Positions 24,826 to 33,979 are shown, counted from the first letter of the stretch. The stretch: 64,000 nt of DNA from Pseudomonas pohangensis (GCF_900105995.1 NZ_LT629785.1:2356001-2420000), one strand, 5' to 3'. Notes: generated by a model not told the origin, from the sequence alone. A program made the numbers and translations.

Positions 24826-25509
24826 TCACAGCGTATCGCTGGCGCTCATAACCAGAGGACGGATCTTCTGCAGCTGCACTTCCAGCTTGTAACTCATGCC
24901 GGATGACATCGAGAAGAAGGTCAGAAACGCCTTCAGGTTCGAGTCCCCCTCACACGTGCCGTGAATTCTCTGCCAGAAAGCCTGATTGACCAGCTGCAGT
25001 TGCTGGAAAGTGGACACCAGTCCCTTGAGCTCCCAGTCCGCATCTCGGCCCTCGCGTGAATTGAAATACTGGCGAGCCAGGTACAGCGAGATAGCCCGCA
25101 GGGTGAACTCATGATTACTGGCAAACGGCAGATGCTGCTCCGCCATTGGCCGCAGACGACCGAGTACCGGGCAGCTGCTGGAGGCCATGATCACACCGAG
25201 CAGCGAGCGCAAGCCTTCTTCAAGGCTGACCTGTTTGCTGTAGTCGCGCTCCGGGGTACGTACTTTTACCAGGGCTTTCTTGATCGCCGGCAGCCCCTGA
25301 AAATCCTCGATCACCCGATACAGGTCGATCGCCGCCGGGCAATGGCTGAACTGTTCTTTCTGCAGCGGGCAGTTGCTGCAGCGCTGGTATTCGAGGCGGG
25401 TCCATTTGGGTGCCACAGCCAGCGCTGCAGCGTCATAGCCGCGATCCAGTTCGATGCGGTAATTGAATTCATGTGTTTCGTCGAGGGTAATGCTGTACTC
25501 GATTGCCAT
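24826..25509 (-). CDS. Conserved hypothetical with cysteine cluster
   Basis: A 227-residue soluble protein starting MAIEYSITLDETHEFNYRIELD. Cysteines Cys44-x2-Cys47-x9-Cys57 (CSNCPL ... SHCPAA) and Cys113 (SSSCPVLGRL) look like a metal or Fe-S site. The C-terminal half is helical. Its place between usp and the ABC-F gene matches a conserved pseudomonad hypothetical. I do not recognise an assigned function. Confidence 0.8.
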   Translation of the reverse strand: MAIEYSITLDETHEFNYRIELDRGYDAAALAVAPKWTRLEYQRCSNCPLQKEQFSHCPAAIDLYRVIEDFQGLPAIKKALVKVRTPERDYSKQVSLEEGLRSLLGVIMASSSCPVLGRLRPMAEQHLPFASNHEFTLRAISLYLARQYFNSREGRDADWELKGLVSTFQQLQLVNQAFWQRIHGTCEGDSNLKAFLTFFSMSSGMSYKLEVQLQKIRPLVMSASDTL

Positions 25510-25522
25510 TCAGATCTCCGTC

Positions 25523-27433
25523 TCAGGCTTCCAGTTCGGCCCAGCGCTCAAGCAACTTGTCCAGCTCCAGTTGCAGGCTTTGCATGTGAGCCAGAACAGC
25601 TTGTGTCTCTTCTGCGGGCCGCTGATAAAAAGCCGGAGAAGATATGTCCTTCTGCACAACAGCCAATTTTGCTTCAACGGTATCGATCTGTGCCGGAATT
25701 GCTTCAAGTTCCCGCTGTAATTTGTAGCTGAGTTTCTTCTTCGGCGCTTCAGCCGCGGCTACCGGCGCCGGAACCGGCTCAGGCTCGCTAGTCGTGGCGG
25801 GCTGTTTGCTCTCGCGGGCCTCGGCAACCCCCAGCAACCGCGGCGAGCCGCCCTGGCGCAACCAGTCCTGATAGCCGCCAACATATTCTCGAATCTGTCC
25901 CTCGCCCTCGAACACCAGGGTGCTGGTCACCACGTTATCGAGGAAGGCACGGTCATGGCTGACCATCAGCACGGTGCCCTTGAACGTCAGCAACACTTCT
26001 TCCAGCAGTTCGAGTGTTTCCACATCCAGATCATTGGTCGGCTCGTCCAGCACCAGCAGGTTGGCCGGCTTGCTGAACAACTTGGCCAGCAGCAGGCGCG
26101 CGCGCTCGCCACCGGACAAGGCTTTGACCGGTGTCCGCGCACGCTGCGGGCTGAACAGGAAGTCGCCCAGATAGCTGAGCACATGGCGGTTCTGACCGTC
26201 GATCTCGATAAAGTCGCGGCCTTCGGCGACGTTGTCGATCACCGTCTTTTCCAGATCCAGCTGATAACGCAGCTGATCGAAGTACGCCACCTCCAGCCTG
26301 GTGCCCACCTCTACTTTGCCGCTGCTCGGCTGCAGATCGCCCAATAGCAGCTTGAGCAAGGTGGTCTTGCCGGTACCGTTGGCGCCGAGCAGGCCGATAC
26401 GGTCCTGGCGCTGCAGTACGAAGGAGAAATCCCGCACCAGCGGCTCACCACCGGCATGGGCGAAGCTGACGTTCTCCAGCACCATCACCTGCTTGCCGGA
26501 CTTGTCGGCCGTATCCAGCTGGATATTGGCCTTGCCGGTGCGCTCACGGCGCTGGCTGCGCTCGACGCGCAACTCCTTGAGCGCGCGTACCCGGCCTTCG
26601 TTGCGCGTGCGGCGGGCCTTGATGCCCTGACGAATCCACACTTCTTCCTGGGCCAGACGCTTGTCGAACAACGCATTGGCGGTTTCTTCCGCCGCCAGTT
26701 GCTGCTCTTTGTGCACAAGGAAGCTGGCGTAATCGCCATTCCAGTCAATCAAGCCGCCGCGATCCAGCTCGAGGATGCGCGTGGCCAGGTTCTGCAGAAA
26801 GGAGCGGTCGTGGGTGATGAACAGCACCGCGCCATTGAAATTCAGCAAGGCTTCTTCCAGCCAGGCGATGGCGCCGATATCCAGATGGTTGGTCGGCTCG
26901 TCGAGCAGCAGCAGGTCCGGTTCGGAAACCAGTGCTTGCGCCAGCAGTACGCGCCGCCGCCAGCCACCGGAGAGCTCGGCCAGGGTCTTGTCCGCCGGCA
27001 GTTGCAAGCGGCTCAGGGTGCTGTCGACCAACTGCTGCAGACGCCAGCCATCACGGGCTTCGAGATCCTGCTGCACGTGCATCAGCTTATCGAGGTCTTC
27101 CGCGCTATGGATGTTCTGGCTCAGGTGGTGGTACTCGGCCAGCAACTTGCCGACGCCGGCCAGGCCCTCGGCCACCACATCAAATACCGTACGGCCATCG
27201 GCGACCGGCAGTTCCTGCGGCAGTTCGCCGATTTTCAGCCCTGGAGCACGCCACACCGCGCCCTCATCGGCAAGCTGCTCGCCCTTGACCAGACGCAGCA
27301 TGCTCGACTTGCCCGTGCCATTGCGGCCGATGATGCACACCCGCTCACCCCGCGCGATCTGCCAGGAAACCCGCTCCAGCAAGGGCATGGCGCCGAATGC
27401 CAGCGAAACATCGGTGAATTTGAGCAGGGTCAT
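25523..27433 (-). CDS. ABC-F family ATPase (Uup-like)
   Basis: The 636-residue protein has two ABC cassettes without membrane domains: Walker A GRNGTGKSS and GANGTGKTT, signatures LSGGWRRRVLLAQ and LSGGERARLLLAK, Walker B LLLDEPTNHLDI and LVLDEPTNDLDV. ABC-F proteins act on ribosomes or, for Uup, affect transposon excision. The C-terminal coiled coil (LQRELEAIPAQIDTVEAKLA) is the Uup-type extension. I use the ATG at 27433 with GGAG seven bases before it; 37 upstream codons of open frame lack conserved sequence. Confidence 0.93.
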   Translation of the reverse strand: MTLLKFTDVSLAFGAMPLLERVSWQIARGERVCIIGRNGTGKSSMLRLVKGEQLADEGAVWRAPGLKIGELPQELPVADGRTVFDVVAEGLAGVGKLLAEYHHLSQNIHSAEDLDKLMHVQQDLEARDGWRLQQLVDSTLSRLQLPADKTLAELSGGWRRRVLLAQALVSEPDLLLLDEPTNHLDIGAIAWLEEALLNFNGAVLFITHDRSFLQNLATRILELDRGGLIDWNGDYASFLVHKEQQLAAEETANALFDKRLAQEEVWIRQGIKARRTRNEGRVRALKELRVERSQRRERTGKANIQLDTADKSGKQVMVLENVSFAHAGGEPLVRDFSFVLQRQDRIGLLGANGTGKTTLLKLLLGDLQPSSGKVEVGTRLEVAYFDQLRYQLDLEKTVIDNVAEGRDFIEIDGQNRHVLSYLGDFLFSPQRARTPVKALSGGERARLLLAKLFSKPANLLVLDEPTNDLDVETLELLEEVLLTFKGTVLMVSHDRAFLDNVVTSTLVFEGEGQIREYVGGYQDWLRQGGSPRLLGVAEARESKQPATTSEPEPVPAPVAAAEAPKKKLSYKLQRELEAIPAQIDTVEAKLAVVQKDISSPAFYQRPAEETQAVLAHMQSLQLELDKLLERWAELEA

Positions 27434-27625
27434 GGGCGTCTCCAAAAACAGGGCGCGCATTCTAACCGAGTTGCCGCAGCGCAAGGCCGGCATTTTTGCA
27501 AGATACTTCAGCGGCGATTCAAGTCTTTCAACCCGACGGGGCAAACGGCTAAGCTAGTGTCCCGCTGAACTGCCGCCGGTACTGCCCGACCGGAAAGGCG
27601 CCCAATATCTGCTTCCGGATCTGTC

Positions 27626-29554
27626 ATGCGCGTTCGTGTGTTTCCCCTGTTGGCCTGCCTGCTGCTTTGCCCTGTGCTGACCGTCAGTGCCCAGGCCGCC
27701 AGCCTGACCCAACAACGGCAAATGTATGACGAGGCCAAGCGTGCCCTGGCCAAAGGCGATAGCGGCCCGTACCTGCGCTATGAGCCTGCGCTTCGCAGCT
27801 ACCCGCTGGAACCCTATCTGGCCTACGACGAGCTGACCGCGCGGCTGAAAACCGCCAGCAATGCAGAAATCGAGAAGTTTCTCGCAGAACATGGCGATCT
27901 GCCGCAAATCGGCTGGATGAAACTGCGCTGGCTGCGCTGGCTCACCGAGCGCGGCGAATGGTCAACCTTTGCCGACTACTATGACCCGACCCTGAATTTC
28001 ACCGAACTCGACTGCCTCTACGGCCAGTACCTGTATCGCAGCAACCTGCCGGCAGAAGCCAGTGCCCAGGCAGAACAGCTCTGGCTGGTGGGTAAATCGC
28101 AACCGAATGCCTGCGATCCCCTGTTCAGCCAGTGGGAGAGCAGCGGCGGACTGACCCCGGCCTTGCGCTGGCAGCGCGCCAAGCTGGCTGCCGAAGCCGG
28201 GCAATACGGTCTGGCCAGTGCCATCGTGCGCAACGAACCGTCGCTCGCCCAGCCCGGCAAGTTGCTGGTCGAGGTCGCGCAAAAGCCACAGATGCTGCGC
28301 AATACCGGCAGCTTTGTCCCGGCCGACCGGCAGATGGCCGATATCGTCGGTCTGGGTCTGCGCAAGCTGGCGCGGCAGAACCCGGAACAGGCACTCGACC
28401 TGCTGGAGGTTTACGGCAGCCGCCTGCCGTTTTCCAGTGAGGAGAAGGTTGCGATTGCCCGCAGCATCGGCCTGACCTTTGCCAAGCGCTTCGATGCGCG
28501 GGCGCTGCAGGTCATGGCCCAGTACGACCCGGAGTTGCGCGACAACACTGTCAGTGAATGGCGTGCGCGTCTGCTGTTGCGTCTGGGCCGCTGGAACGAA
28601 GCCAGTGAGCTGACCAGGCGCCTGCCCGAAGATCTGGCGAAAACCCCGCGCTGGCGTTACTGGCAGGCCCGCAGCCTGCAGCTGGCGCAGCCACAGAATC
28701 CGCAATCAGCCAGTCTCTATCAGCCGCTGGCCGGCGAGCGCGACTTTTACGGCTTCCTCGCCGCCGATCAGGTCAAACTGCCCTACCAGCTGAACAACCA
28801 GCCGATGGTCATTCCGCCCAAACTCATGCAGAAGGTGCGCAATACCGCCGGCGTGCGCCGCGCCATCGAATTCCACGACCGCGGCCAGATCGTCGACGGC
28901 CGGCGCGAGTGGTACCACGTCAGCCGCCTGTTCAGCCGCGAGGAACTGGTCGCCCAGGCACGCCTGGCTTTCGACAAACAATGGTATTTCCCGGCCATCC
29001 GCACTATCAGCCAGGCGCAGTACTGGGACGATCTGGATATCCGCTTCCCGATGGCCTACCAGTCGACCCTGACCCGCGAAGCGCGCAATCGCGACCTGCA
29101 CTCGAGCTGGGTGTTTGCCATCACCCGTCAGGAAAGTGCCTTCATGTTCGATGCCAAGTCGCATGTCGGCGCCACCGGCCTGATGCAGCTGATGCCCGCC
29201 ACTGCCAAGGAAACTGCCAAGCGCTTCGGCATCCCCATGTCTTCCACCCAGCAACTGCTCAACCCCAACGTGAATATCCAGCTTGGCGCTGCCTATCTGC
29301 GCCAGCTGTATAACCAGTTCAACGGCAACCGCGTGCTGGCTTCTGCCGCGTATAACGGCGGCGGCGGCAATGTGCGCAAGTGGCTGCGTGGTGCCGATCA
29401 CCTGCCGGCGGATGTCTGGATCGAAACCATCCCCTTCGACGAGACCCGCCAATATGTGCAGAACGTACTGGCCTATTCGGTGATCTACGGCGACAAACTC
29501 GATGCACCGGTGCCGGTGCTGGAGTGGCATGAGAAGTATTTTGATGATCAGTAA
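27626..29554 (+). CDS. slt: Soluble lytic murein transglycosylase Slt
   Basis: A 642-residue periplasmic enzyme with a signal peptide (MRVRVFPLLACLLLCPVLTV, cleavage near AQA-A). The superhelical U- and L-domains (about 30-480) precede a lysozyme-like SLT domain with catalytic Glu503 in ITRQESAFM, followed by GATGLMQLMPATAKETA and ASAAYNGGGGNVRKWL. It cleaves glycan strands to 1,6-anhydro-muropeptides that NagZ later processes. Monocistronic; the long repeat-filled gap follows. Confidence 0.96.
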   Translation: MRVRVFPLLACLLLCPVLTVSAQAASLTQQRQMYDEAKRALAKGDSGPYLRYEPALRSYPLEPYLAYDELTARLKTASNAEIEKFLAEHGDLPQIGWMKLRWLRWLTERGEWSTFADYYDPTLNFTELDCLYGQYLYRSNLPAEASAQAEQLWLVGKSQPNACDPLFSQWESSGGLTPALRWQRAKLAAEAGQYGLASAIVRNEPSLAQPGKLLVEVAQKPQMLRNTGSFVPADRQMADIVGLGLRKLARQNPEQALDLLEVYGSRLPFSSEEKVAIARSIGLTFAKRFDARALQVMAQYDPELRDNTVSEWRARLLLRLGRWNEASELTRRLPEDLAKTPRWRYWQARSLQLAQPQNPQSASLYQPLAGERDFYGFLAADQVKLPYQLNNQPMVIPPKLMQKVRNTAGVRRAIEFHDRGQIVDGRREWYHVSRLFSREELVAQARLAFDKQWYFPAIRTISQAQYWDDLDIRFPMAYQSTLTREARNRDLHSSWVFAITRQESAFMFDAKSHVGATGLMQLMPATAKETAKRFGIPMSSTQQLLNPNVNIQLGAAYLRQLYNQFNGNRVLASAAYNGGGGNVRKWLRGADHLPADVWIETIPFDETRQYVQNVLAYSVIYGDKLDAPVPVLEWHEKYFDDQ

Positions 29555-29639
29555 GATCGCAGTTCGGGCATTATCTGCCCGGCCTTGAGTGCGTAATGGA
29601 TTGGTGATCCGTTGCTGATTTTATTGGTTTGGCATTAGG

Positions 29640-29925
29640 CGTGAGCCAGACCGCAGCGCTTTCCTCGGCTCTCGGCTATCGATTGCGCCTTGCACGGCGC
29701 CTCACTTTCTCTTTGTTTGCGCAAAGAGAAAGTAAGCAAAGAGAAAACGCACCCGACATACGGCCCTGCACTGCGCTTCGCTACGTTCCGGGTTCGTTCG
29801 CTCCATCGGCGCTCCAGGGGCACGCTGCGAAGGGCCCTCCCTGGCCCATCGCAGCTCTCGCGGCATCCCTGCCGCTCAACCCCTTGCACACCGATTCCAC
29901 TCACCCTCCTGACGGGACTTTTAGT
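29640..29925 (+). repeat. Dispersed hairpin element, copy A
   Basis: The copy contains a perfect 12-bp hairpin (ACTTTCTCTTTG, loop TTTGCG, CAAAGAGAAAGT; 29704-29733), then AAGCAAAGAGAAAACGC and a GC-rich tail with CGGCCCTGC and GAAGGGCC. The tail aligns with the reverse complement of copy B. Similar Arg/Pro-coding intergenic elements are, as I recall, common in pseudomonads and often mis-annotated as proteins. Boundaries are approximate. Confidence 0.65.
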
Positions 29926-29989
29926 CCGCGCAACTCGGCAGCTCCAGCGTGGGAATGATCATGCTGGTTAAACGCGAATAGTTCGGTGG

Positions 29990-30235
29990 GCACCCACAAT
30001 CGCCCCTTGAGGAGGCCGAGTGCAGGTGTTGCGCAGCAGGTTTCGAGGCAGGACGCCGAGAAAGCCCCGATGGGCCATGGATGGCCCTTCGGGGCGTGCC
30101 TGCGGAGCGGCACCGAAGCGAGGGGACCCGGAGCGCAGCGCAGGGCCGGATGATGGGGCAAGCGTTTTTGGTTACTTTTGCCGCGACTGGCAAAAGTGAC
30201 ACGCTCAGCAGAGCGGAACAGATGCATCAGAAAAA
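29990..30235 (-). repeat. Dispersed hairpin element, copy B (inverted)
   Basis: Read on the minus strand it starts with a 9-bp hairpin (ACTTTTGCC, loop AGTCGC, GGCAAAAGT; 30197-30174) then AACCAAAAACGC and a tail sharing CGGCCCTGC, GAAGGGCC and TGGCCCATCG with copy A. The stem sequence differs from copy A yet stays fully paired. Boundaries are approximate. Confidence 0.65.
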
Positions 30236-30394
30236 TACGTCAATCAGTCAGGCGAAATTGTTGAAGAACCACACCCGATTACCAATCCGGACAACAGCCG
30301 CACAGGATTCATCGGATCGACGCTAGCGCGTCTTGGCCTACGTGCCCACGCAGAACCTGGGCACGACCAAGTGATCTAGCACAGCGAAGTTTAC

Positions 30395-31375
30395 TCATGG
30401 CAGCAGCAATATCTTTCCCGAACGTTCCCCTGCGACGGCTGCAGCCACTGCTTCCTTCACCTGCGTCAGCGGATAGGTGGCGGCCACCGGCATGTGCAGC
30501 TCGCCGCTGACAATGGCCGCGGCCAACTGGCCGAACAGCTGCTCACGCGCCTCACGGGTACTGCTGGCGAACCAGCTGCCGACCCAGTAACCGCGCAGGG
30601 TGATCTGGCGAAACGCCAGGTTGCGCGGTGACAGCTGGCAGTTCTCGCCGCTCATCATGCCGTGGTTGAGCACCAGCCCGCCGTCACTCAGGCAATTGGC
30701 CAGCTGCTCACTGGCCGCGCCCGCCAGCGCATCGAGGGCGAAGCGTAGTGGTGCGCCACCGGTGATCTCGCGCACCCGCTCCGGCAGCTTGTCACCATCC
30801 ACCAGCACATGCTCGGCGCCGGCGGCACGCACTTCGGCCACCGCGGATTCGCGGCGTACCAGATTGATGGTCTGTAATCCGCGCGCCTTGGCCAGCTGGA
30901 TGATGCAGGCGCCAATCGCCGAGTTGGCGGCGTTCTGGATCAGCCAGTCGCCAGCTTGCAGGTCCGGTCCCTGATCGAGCAGCACCGCCGCTGATACCGG
31001 GTTCACCGCGAGCATGGCCAATTGCTGGTGATCAGCCTCTTCCGGCAGACACACCAGATCCCCCGCTTTGAGCAGCAGATGGCTGGCCCAGCTGCCGCTA
31101 CCGACCGGCAGCAATACCAGCTGGCCGACGGCCAGCTCATCAACGCCGGCACCCAGCGTCTCGACCCGCCCCACACCTTCATTGCCGCAACGCGCCGGCA
31201 GCGGCGGCAGCTGGCCGTACTTGCCGGTGAGCAACAACAGATCAGACGGGTTGATGGTCGCCGCCACCACCTTGACTATCACTTCACCGGCAGCCGGTGG
31301 TGGCAGATCGAACTCGACCAGTTCAAGGACATCCTGGGGCACCGGGCCACGTTCGCGGTATTCAACTCTGAGCAT
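30395..31375 (-). CDS. MDR-family enoyl-CoA/quinone reductase-like protein
   Basis: The 326-residue medium-chain dehydrogenase/reductase lacks the zinc-ligand pattern of alcohol dehydrogenases. The segment TINPSDLLLLTGKYGQLP, with NEGVGRV, resembles 2-enoyl thioester reductases (MECR/ETR) that reduce trans-2-enoyl-CoA/ACP with NADPH. The nucleotide-binding domain includes NAANSAIGACIIQLAKARGL. The frame opens at a TTG upstream, but the ATG at 31375 has AAGGA ten bases before it. Its substrate is not proven; quinone reductase is the alternative name used in this locus. Confidence 0.82.
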   Translation of the reverse strand: MLRVEYRERGPVPQDVLELVEFDLPPPAAGEVIVKVVAATINPSDLLLLTGKYGQLPPLPARCGNEGVGRVETLGAGVDELAVGQLVLLPVGSGSWASHLLLKAGDLVCLPEEADHQQLAMLAVNPVSAAVLLDQGPDLQAGDWLIQNAANSAIGACIIQLAKARGLQTINLVRRESAVAEVRAAGAEHVLVDGDKLPERVREITGGAPLRFALDALAGAASEQLANCLSDGGLVLNHGMMSGENCQLSPRNLAFRQITLRGYWVGSWFASSTREAREQLFGQLAAAIVSGELHMPVAATYPLTQVKEAVAAAVAGERSGKILLLP

Positions 31376-31482
31376 GCTCAATCCATCCTTCGACAAAAAA
31401 GACTATGTAGCAGTTAAGTGTTGCATGAGTCACTCCCTCGCCCGCTCGCGGGAGAGGGCTGGGGAGAAGGGATAATAGAGCC

Positions 31483-31592
31483 GTAGGGTGGGTTAGCCGC
31501 ATAGCGGCGTATCCACCATCGATGCCAAAGGCATTGCCTTGCCACCTCGCAGCCGGTTGGTGGTTTACGGCCGCTGGCCTAACCCACCCTAC
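31483..31592. repeat. 110-bp dispersed repeat with 14-bp terminal inverted repeats
   Basis: GTAGGGTGGGTTAG (31483-31496) and CTAACCCACCCTAC (31579-31592) are perfect terminal inverted repeats. Inside, GCCGCATAGCGGC, TATCCACCATC and GGTTGGTGG add further dyads. It resembles GTAGGGTGGRTTAG-type dispersed repeats of gammaproteobacteria. Its right end provides the stop codon of the MOSC gene. Confidence 0.8.
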
Positions 31593-32392
31593 AAAAGCAC
31601 CTCGACCGGCATGCCGCACTCCAGCACACCCTGGCCCTCGGCAATCAGGTTCTGCCCGAAATACACCTCGCCATCACGCTCGCGGTAACGCTTCAGGGTC
31701 TGCAGCGGTTCACGGTCGGCACTGCGTGCACCGGTCAGCGGATCCAGCGTGGTCATGATGCAGCGCGAGCAGCCCTTGACCACGCGCAGCTCCAGGCTAC
31801 CGATACGGATGCGCTTCCAGCTGTCTTCGGCATAGGCGTGCGCACCAGCCACCACCAGATTCGGCCGGAAGCGCAGCATCTCCAGCGCTCGCCCGACCCG
31901 CGCCGACAGATCCTCCAGCGACGCCTGGCCGATCAGCAGCAAAGGAAAGCCATCGGCGAAACCGACCTTCTCACCCGGCCGCGCATAGCGGGTATCGACT
32001 TGCCGGGCGCGCCCGGCGGGCACCTGCACCAGGCGGCAATCGCGCTGCAGGTAATCACTCACCCAGCGCGCCGCCGCATCGCCGGCATCCGGCACCTGCA
32101 GGCTGTCGCTCCACACCGTGACTCCACGCAGCGGGCTTTGCGCATCCGGCAGCAGCACCTGCAAAGCAGACATGCCGGGCGCTTCCAGCAGCAGATCGTC
32201 GCCCTGCCAGCTGGCGCGAATGCGCCCCAGTTGCGGCAGCAAGCGCTGGGTCAGGAAACGTCCGTTGGCGCTGTCTACCACCATCCAGCGGCGGTCACCA
32301 TGCAGCCCCAGTTCGTCGATGACGGCACGCTGCAGCGGCTCGGCGGCGCAGGATTTAAGCGGATAACGGTACAGCGAGGTCAGTTGCAGCAT
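31589..32392 (-). CDS. MOSC-domain molybdoenzyme (YcbX/mARC-like)
   Basis: 267 residues with the MOSC N-terminal beta-barrel (SLYRYPLKSCAAEPLQRAVI, then GDRRWMVVD) and the MOSC domain containing RFRPNLVV, GCSRCIMTTLDPLTGA and the conserved Cys pair of the mARC/YcbX family. These bind Moco and reduce N-hydroxylated substrates. Unlike E. coli YcbX it lacks a C-terminal 2Fe-2S ferredoxin domain, so electrons must come from another protein. Moco genes moeA/moaB/mobA lie about 7 kb away. The TAG stop lies in the dispersed repeat. Confidence 0.88.
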   Translation of the reverse strand: MLQLTSLYRYPLKSCAAEPLQRAVIDELGLHGDRRWMVVDSANGRFLTQRLLPQLGRIRASWQGDDLLLEAPGMSALQVLLPDAQSPLRGVTVWSDSLQVPDAGDAAARWVSDYLQRDCRLVQVPAGRARQVDTRYARPGEKVGFADGFPLLLIGQASLEDLSARVGRALEMLRFRPNLVVAGAHAYAEDSWKRIRIGSLELRVVKGCSRCIMTTLDPLTGARSADREPLQTLKRYRERDGEVYFGQNLIAEGQGVLECGMPVEVLL

Positions 32393-32419
32393 GAAGCCGG
32401 CCTTGGTCAGTTAAAGGTG

Positions 32420-33979
32420 TCAGGCAGGGTATCCGGTAATCTCGCGGATACTGCGGTAAAGCGGTTGCAGGCGAGCATACATGGGCTGGTAGACCTCCCG
32501 ATAGAGCCGCTGATAGACCGCCTGCGCCTCCGGGTTGGGCTGAAACACCTGCCCGACCCGGGTCATCGCATGGATCGCCGTTTCGAAATCCGCATGCAGG
32601 CCCAGCCCCACCGCGCAATCGATCGCCGCGCCCAGCCCGGAGGTTTCATAGACATGCGGGCGCTCCGCCGGCAGACCGAAGATATCCGCCGTCAGCTGCA
32701 TCGCCGCATCGCTCTGCGAGCCGCCACCGGACACGCGCAGACGGGTGATCGGTGTGCCGGAGCGCTTCTCGATCTTCTCCTTGCCTTCACGCAGGGCGTA
32801 GGCCAGGCCTTCGAGAATGGCGCGATACAGGTGAGCGCGGGTGTGCACATCGCCAAAGCCGATGATCGAACCCTTGGCTTCCAGCCCCGGTTCGCGGATG
32901 CCCGGCGACCAGTAGGGTTGCAGCATCAGGCCCATGGAACCGGGTGGCACGCTGTTGACCAGCTCGTCGAACAGGGTTTCCGCCGCCACGCCCAGTTCCA
33001 GACCGCGTTGCCGTTCGCTGTAGCCGAACTGCTCCTTGAACCAGCTGACCATCCAGAAGCCACGGAAGATCATCACCTCGGTGTTGTAGCGGTCGGGTAT
33101 GGCTGCCGGGTACGGTGGAATCAGCGGAATGGTTTCCAGATAGCGGCTGCGCGTGGTGTTGATGGTGGCGGTGGTGCCGTAGGACAGGCAGGCGGTGCTC
33201 GGCTCGACACCGCCGGAACCGATCACTTCACAGGCCTTGTCGGAGGCCGCGGCAATCAGCGGCAGGCCTTCGGGGATTCCGGTGTGGGCGCTGGCGGCGG
33301 CGCTGATAACGCCAATCTGTTCACCCGGCTTGACCAGCTCCGGCAGCATCGATGGCCGCACCGGCAGCGCCTGCCACTTCCAGTCACCCGGTTTGGCCCA
33401 CTTCAGGCGTTTGTAGTCGAACGGCAGATAACCCACGCAACTGCCGATCGAGTCGGCAAAGCGCCCGCTCAGGCGATGGGTGAGAAAACCCGAGAGCAAC
33501 AGAAACTTGTGGGTATTGGCCCAGATCTGCGGCTGGTTCTGCGCGATCCAGTTGGCCTCGGCCTGGGCGCGAAAGTAGTCGATGGTCTGCTCTACACCGA
33601 TCAGTTTGAACAGCCAGCCCCAGGGGCCCTTGATCCTGTCACGTACTTCGGCGCGGCGCTGGTCGAGCCAGAGCATGGCCGGACGCAAGGGTTTGCCCGC
33701 GGCATCCACGTTGATCAGGCTGCCGCGCTGGGTGGTCAGCGACACCCCGCGAATCTGCCGGCGGTCGATGTCCGTCGCCGCCCATAATTTCTGGCAGGCC
33801 TCGCCGAGGCAGCGCCAGTAATATTCCGGGTCCTGTTCGGCCCAGCCGGGTTGCGTCGAGAAATAGGCTTCCAGCTCGACCTTGCCCTTGCCGAGCAGAT
33901 TGCCCTGCAAGTCGAACAGCAGCGCACGCACGCTCTGGGTGCCGTTGTCGATGGCCAGCAGGTAGGGTTGGTCGTTCAA
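32420..33979 (-). CDS. FGGY-family carbohydrate/polyol kinase
   Basis: A 519-residue FGGY kinase: phosphate-1 motif IDNGTQSVRALLFD (10-23), catalytic Asp247 in AASDKACEV, phosphate-2 SYGTTATIN and adenosine motif RVSGGGSQSDAAMQLTAD. At the substrate-binding QRE position of glycerol kinase it reads QRG (84-86), and the residue after the catalytic Asp is Lys248 rather than Gln, so plain glycerol is unlikely. It sits behind glpD-like and AGPS-like genes on the same strand, suggesting phosphorylation of a glycerol derivative. The substrate is unproven. Confidence 0.88.
   Translation of the reverse strand: MNDQPYLLAIDNGTQSVRALLFDLQGNLLGKGKVELEAYFSTQPGWAEQDPEYYWRCLGEACQKLWAATDIDRRQIRGVSLTTQRGSLINVDAAGKPLRPAMLWLDQRRAEVRDRIKGPWGWLFKLIGVEQTIDYFRAQAEANWIAQNQPQIWANTHKFLLLSGFLTHRLSGRFADSIGSCVGYLPFDYKRLKWAKPGDWKWQALPVRPSMLPELVKPGEQIGVISAAASAHTGIPEGLPLIAAASDKACEVIGSGGVEPSTACLSYGTTATINTTRSRYLETIPLIPPYPAAIPDRYNTEVMIFRGFWMVSWFKEQFGYSERQRGLELGVAAETLFDELVNSVPPGSMGLMLQPYWSPGIREPGLEAKGSIIGFGDVHTRAHLYRAILEGLAYALREGKEKIEKRSGTPITRLRVSGGGSQSDAAMQLTADIFGLPAERPHVYETSGLGAAIDCAVGLGLHADFETAIHAMTRVGQVFQPNPEAQAVYQRLYREVYQPMYARLQPLYRSIREITGYPA

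Larger units (their letters stand above)
29555..30394. other. 840-bp intergenic region filled by dispersed repeats
   Basis: No credible protein gene lies between slt and the MDR gene. Arg/Pro-rich frames on both strands (29629-29958, 29635-29904, 29901-30227, 30081-30326) fall in repeat sequence. The region holds two inverted copies of one element separated by about 60 bp of other sequence, plus about 160 bp of unassigned DNA near the MDR 3' end. Confidence 0.7.

Noticed and set aside
29629..30326. Arg/Pro-rich proteins in the slt-MDR gap
   Set aside because: They lie inside the dispersed hairpin repeats, overlap on both strands and have no domain or ribosome-binding site.
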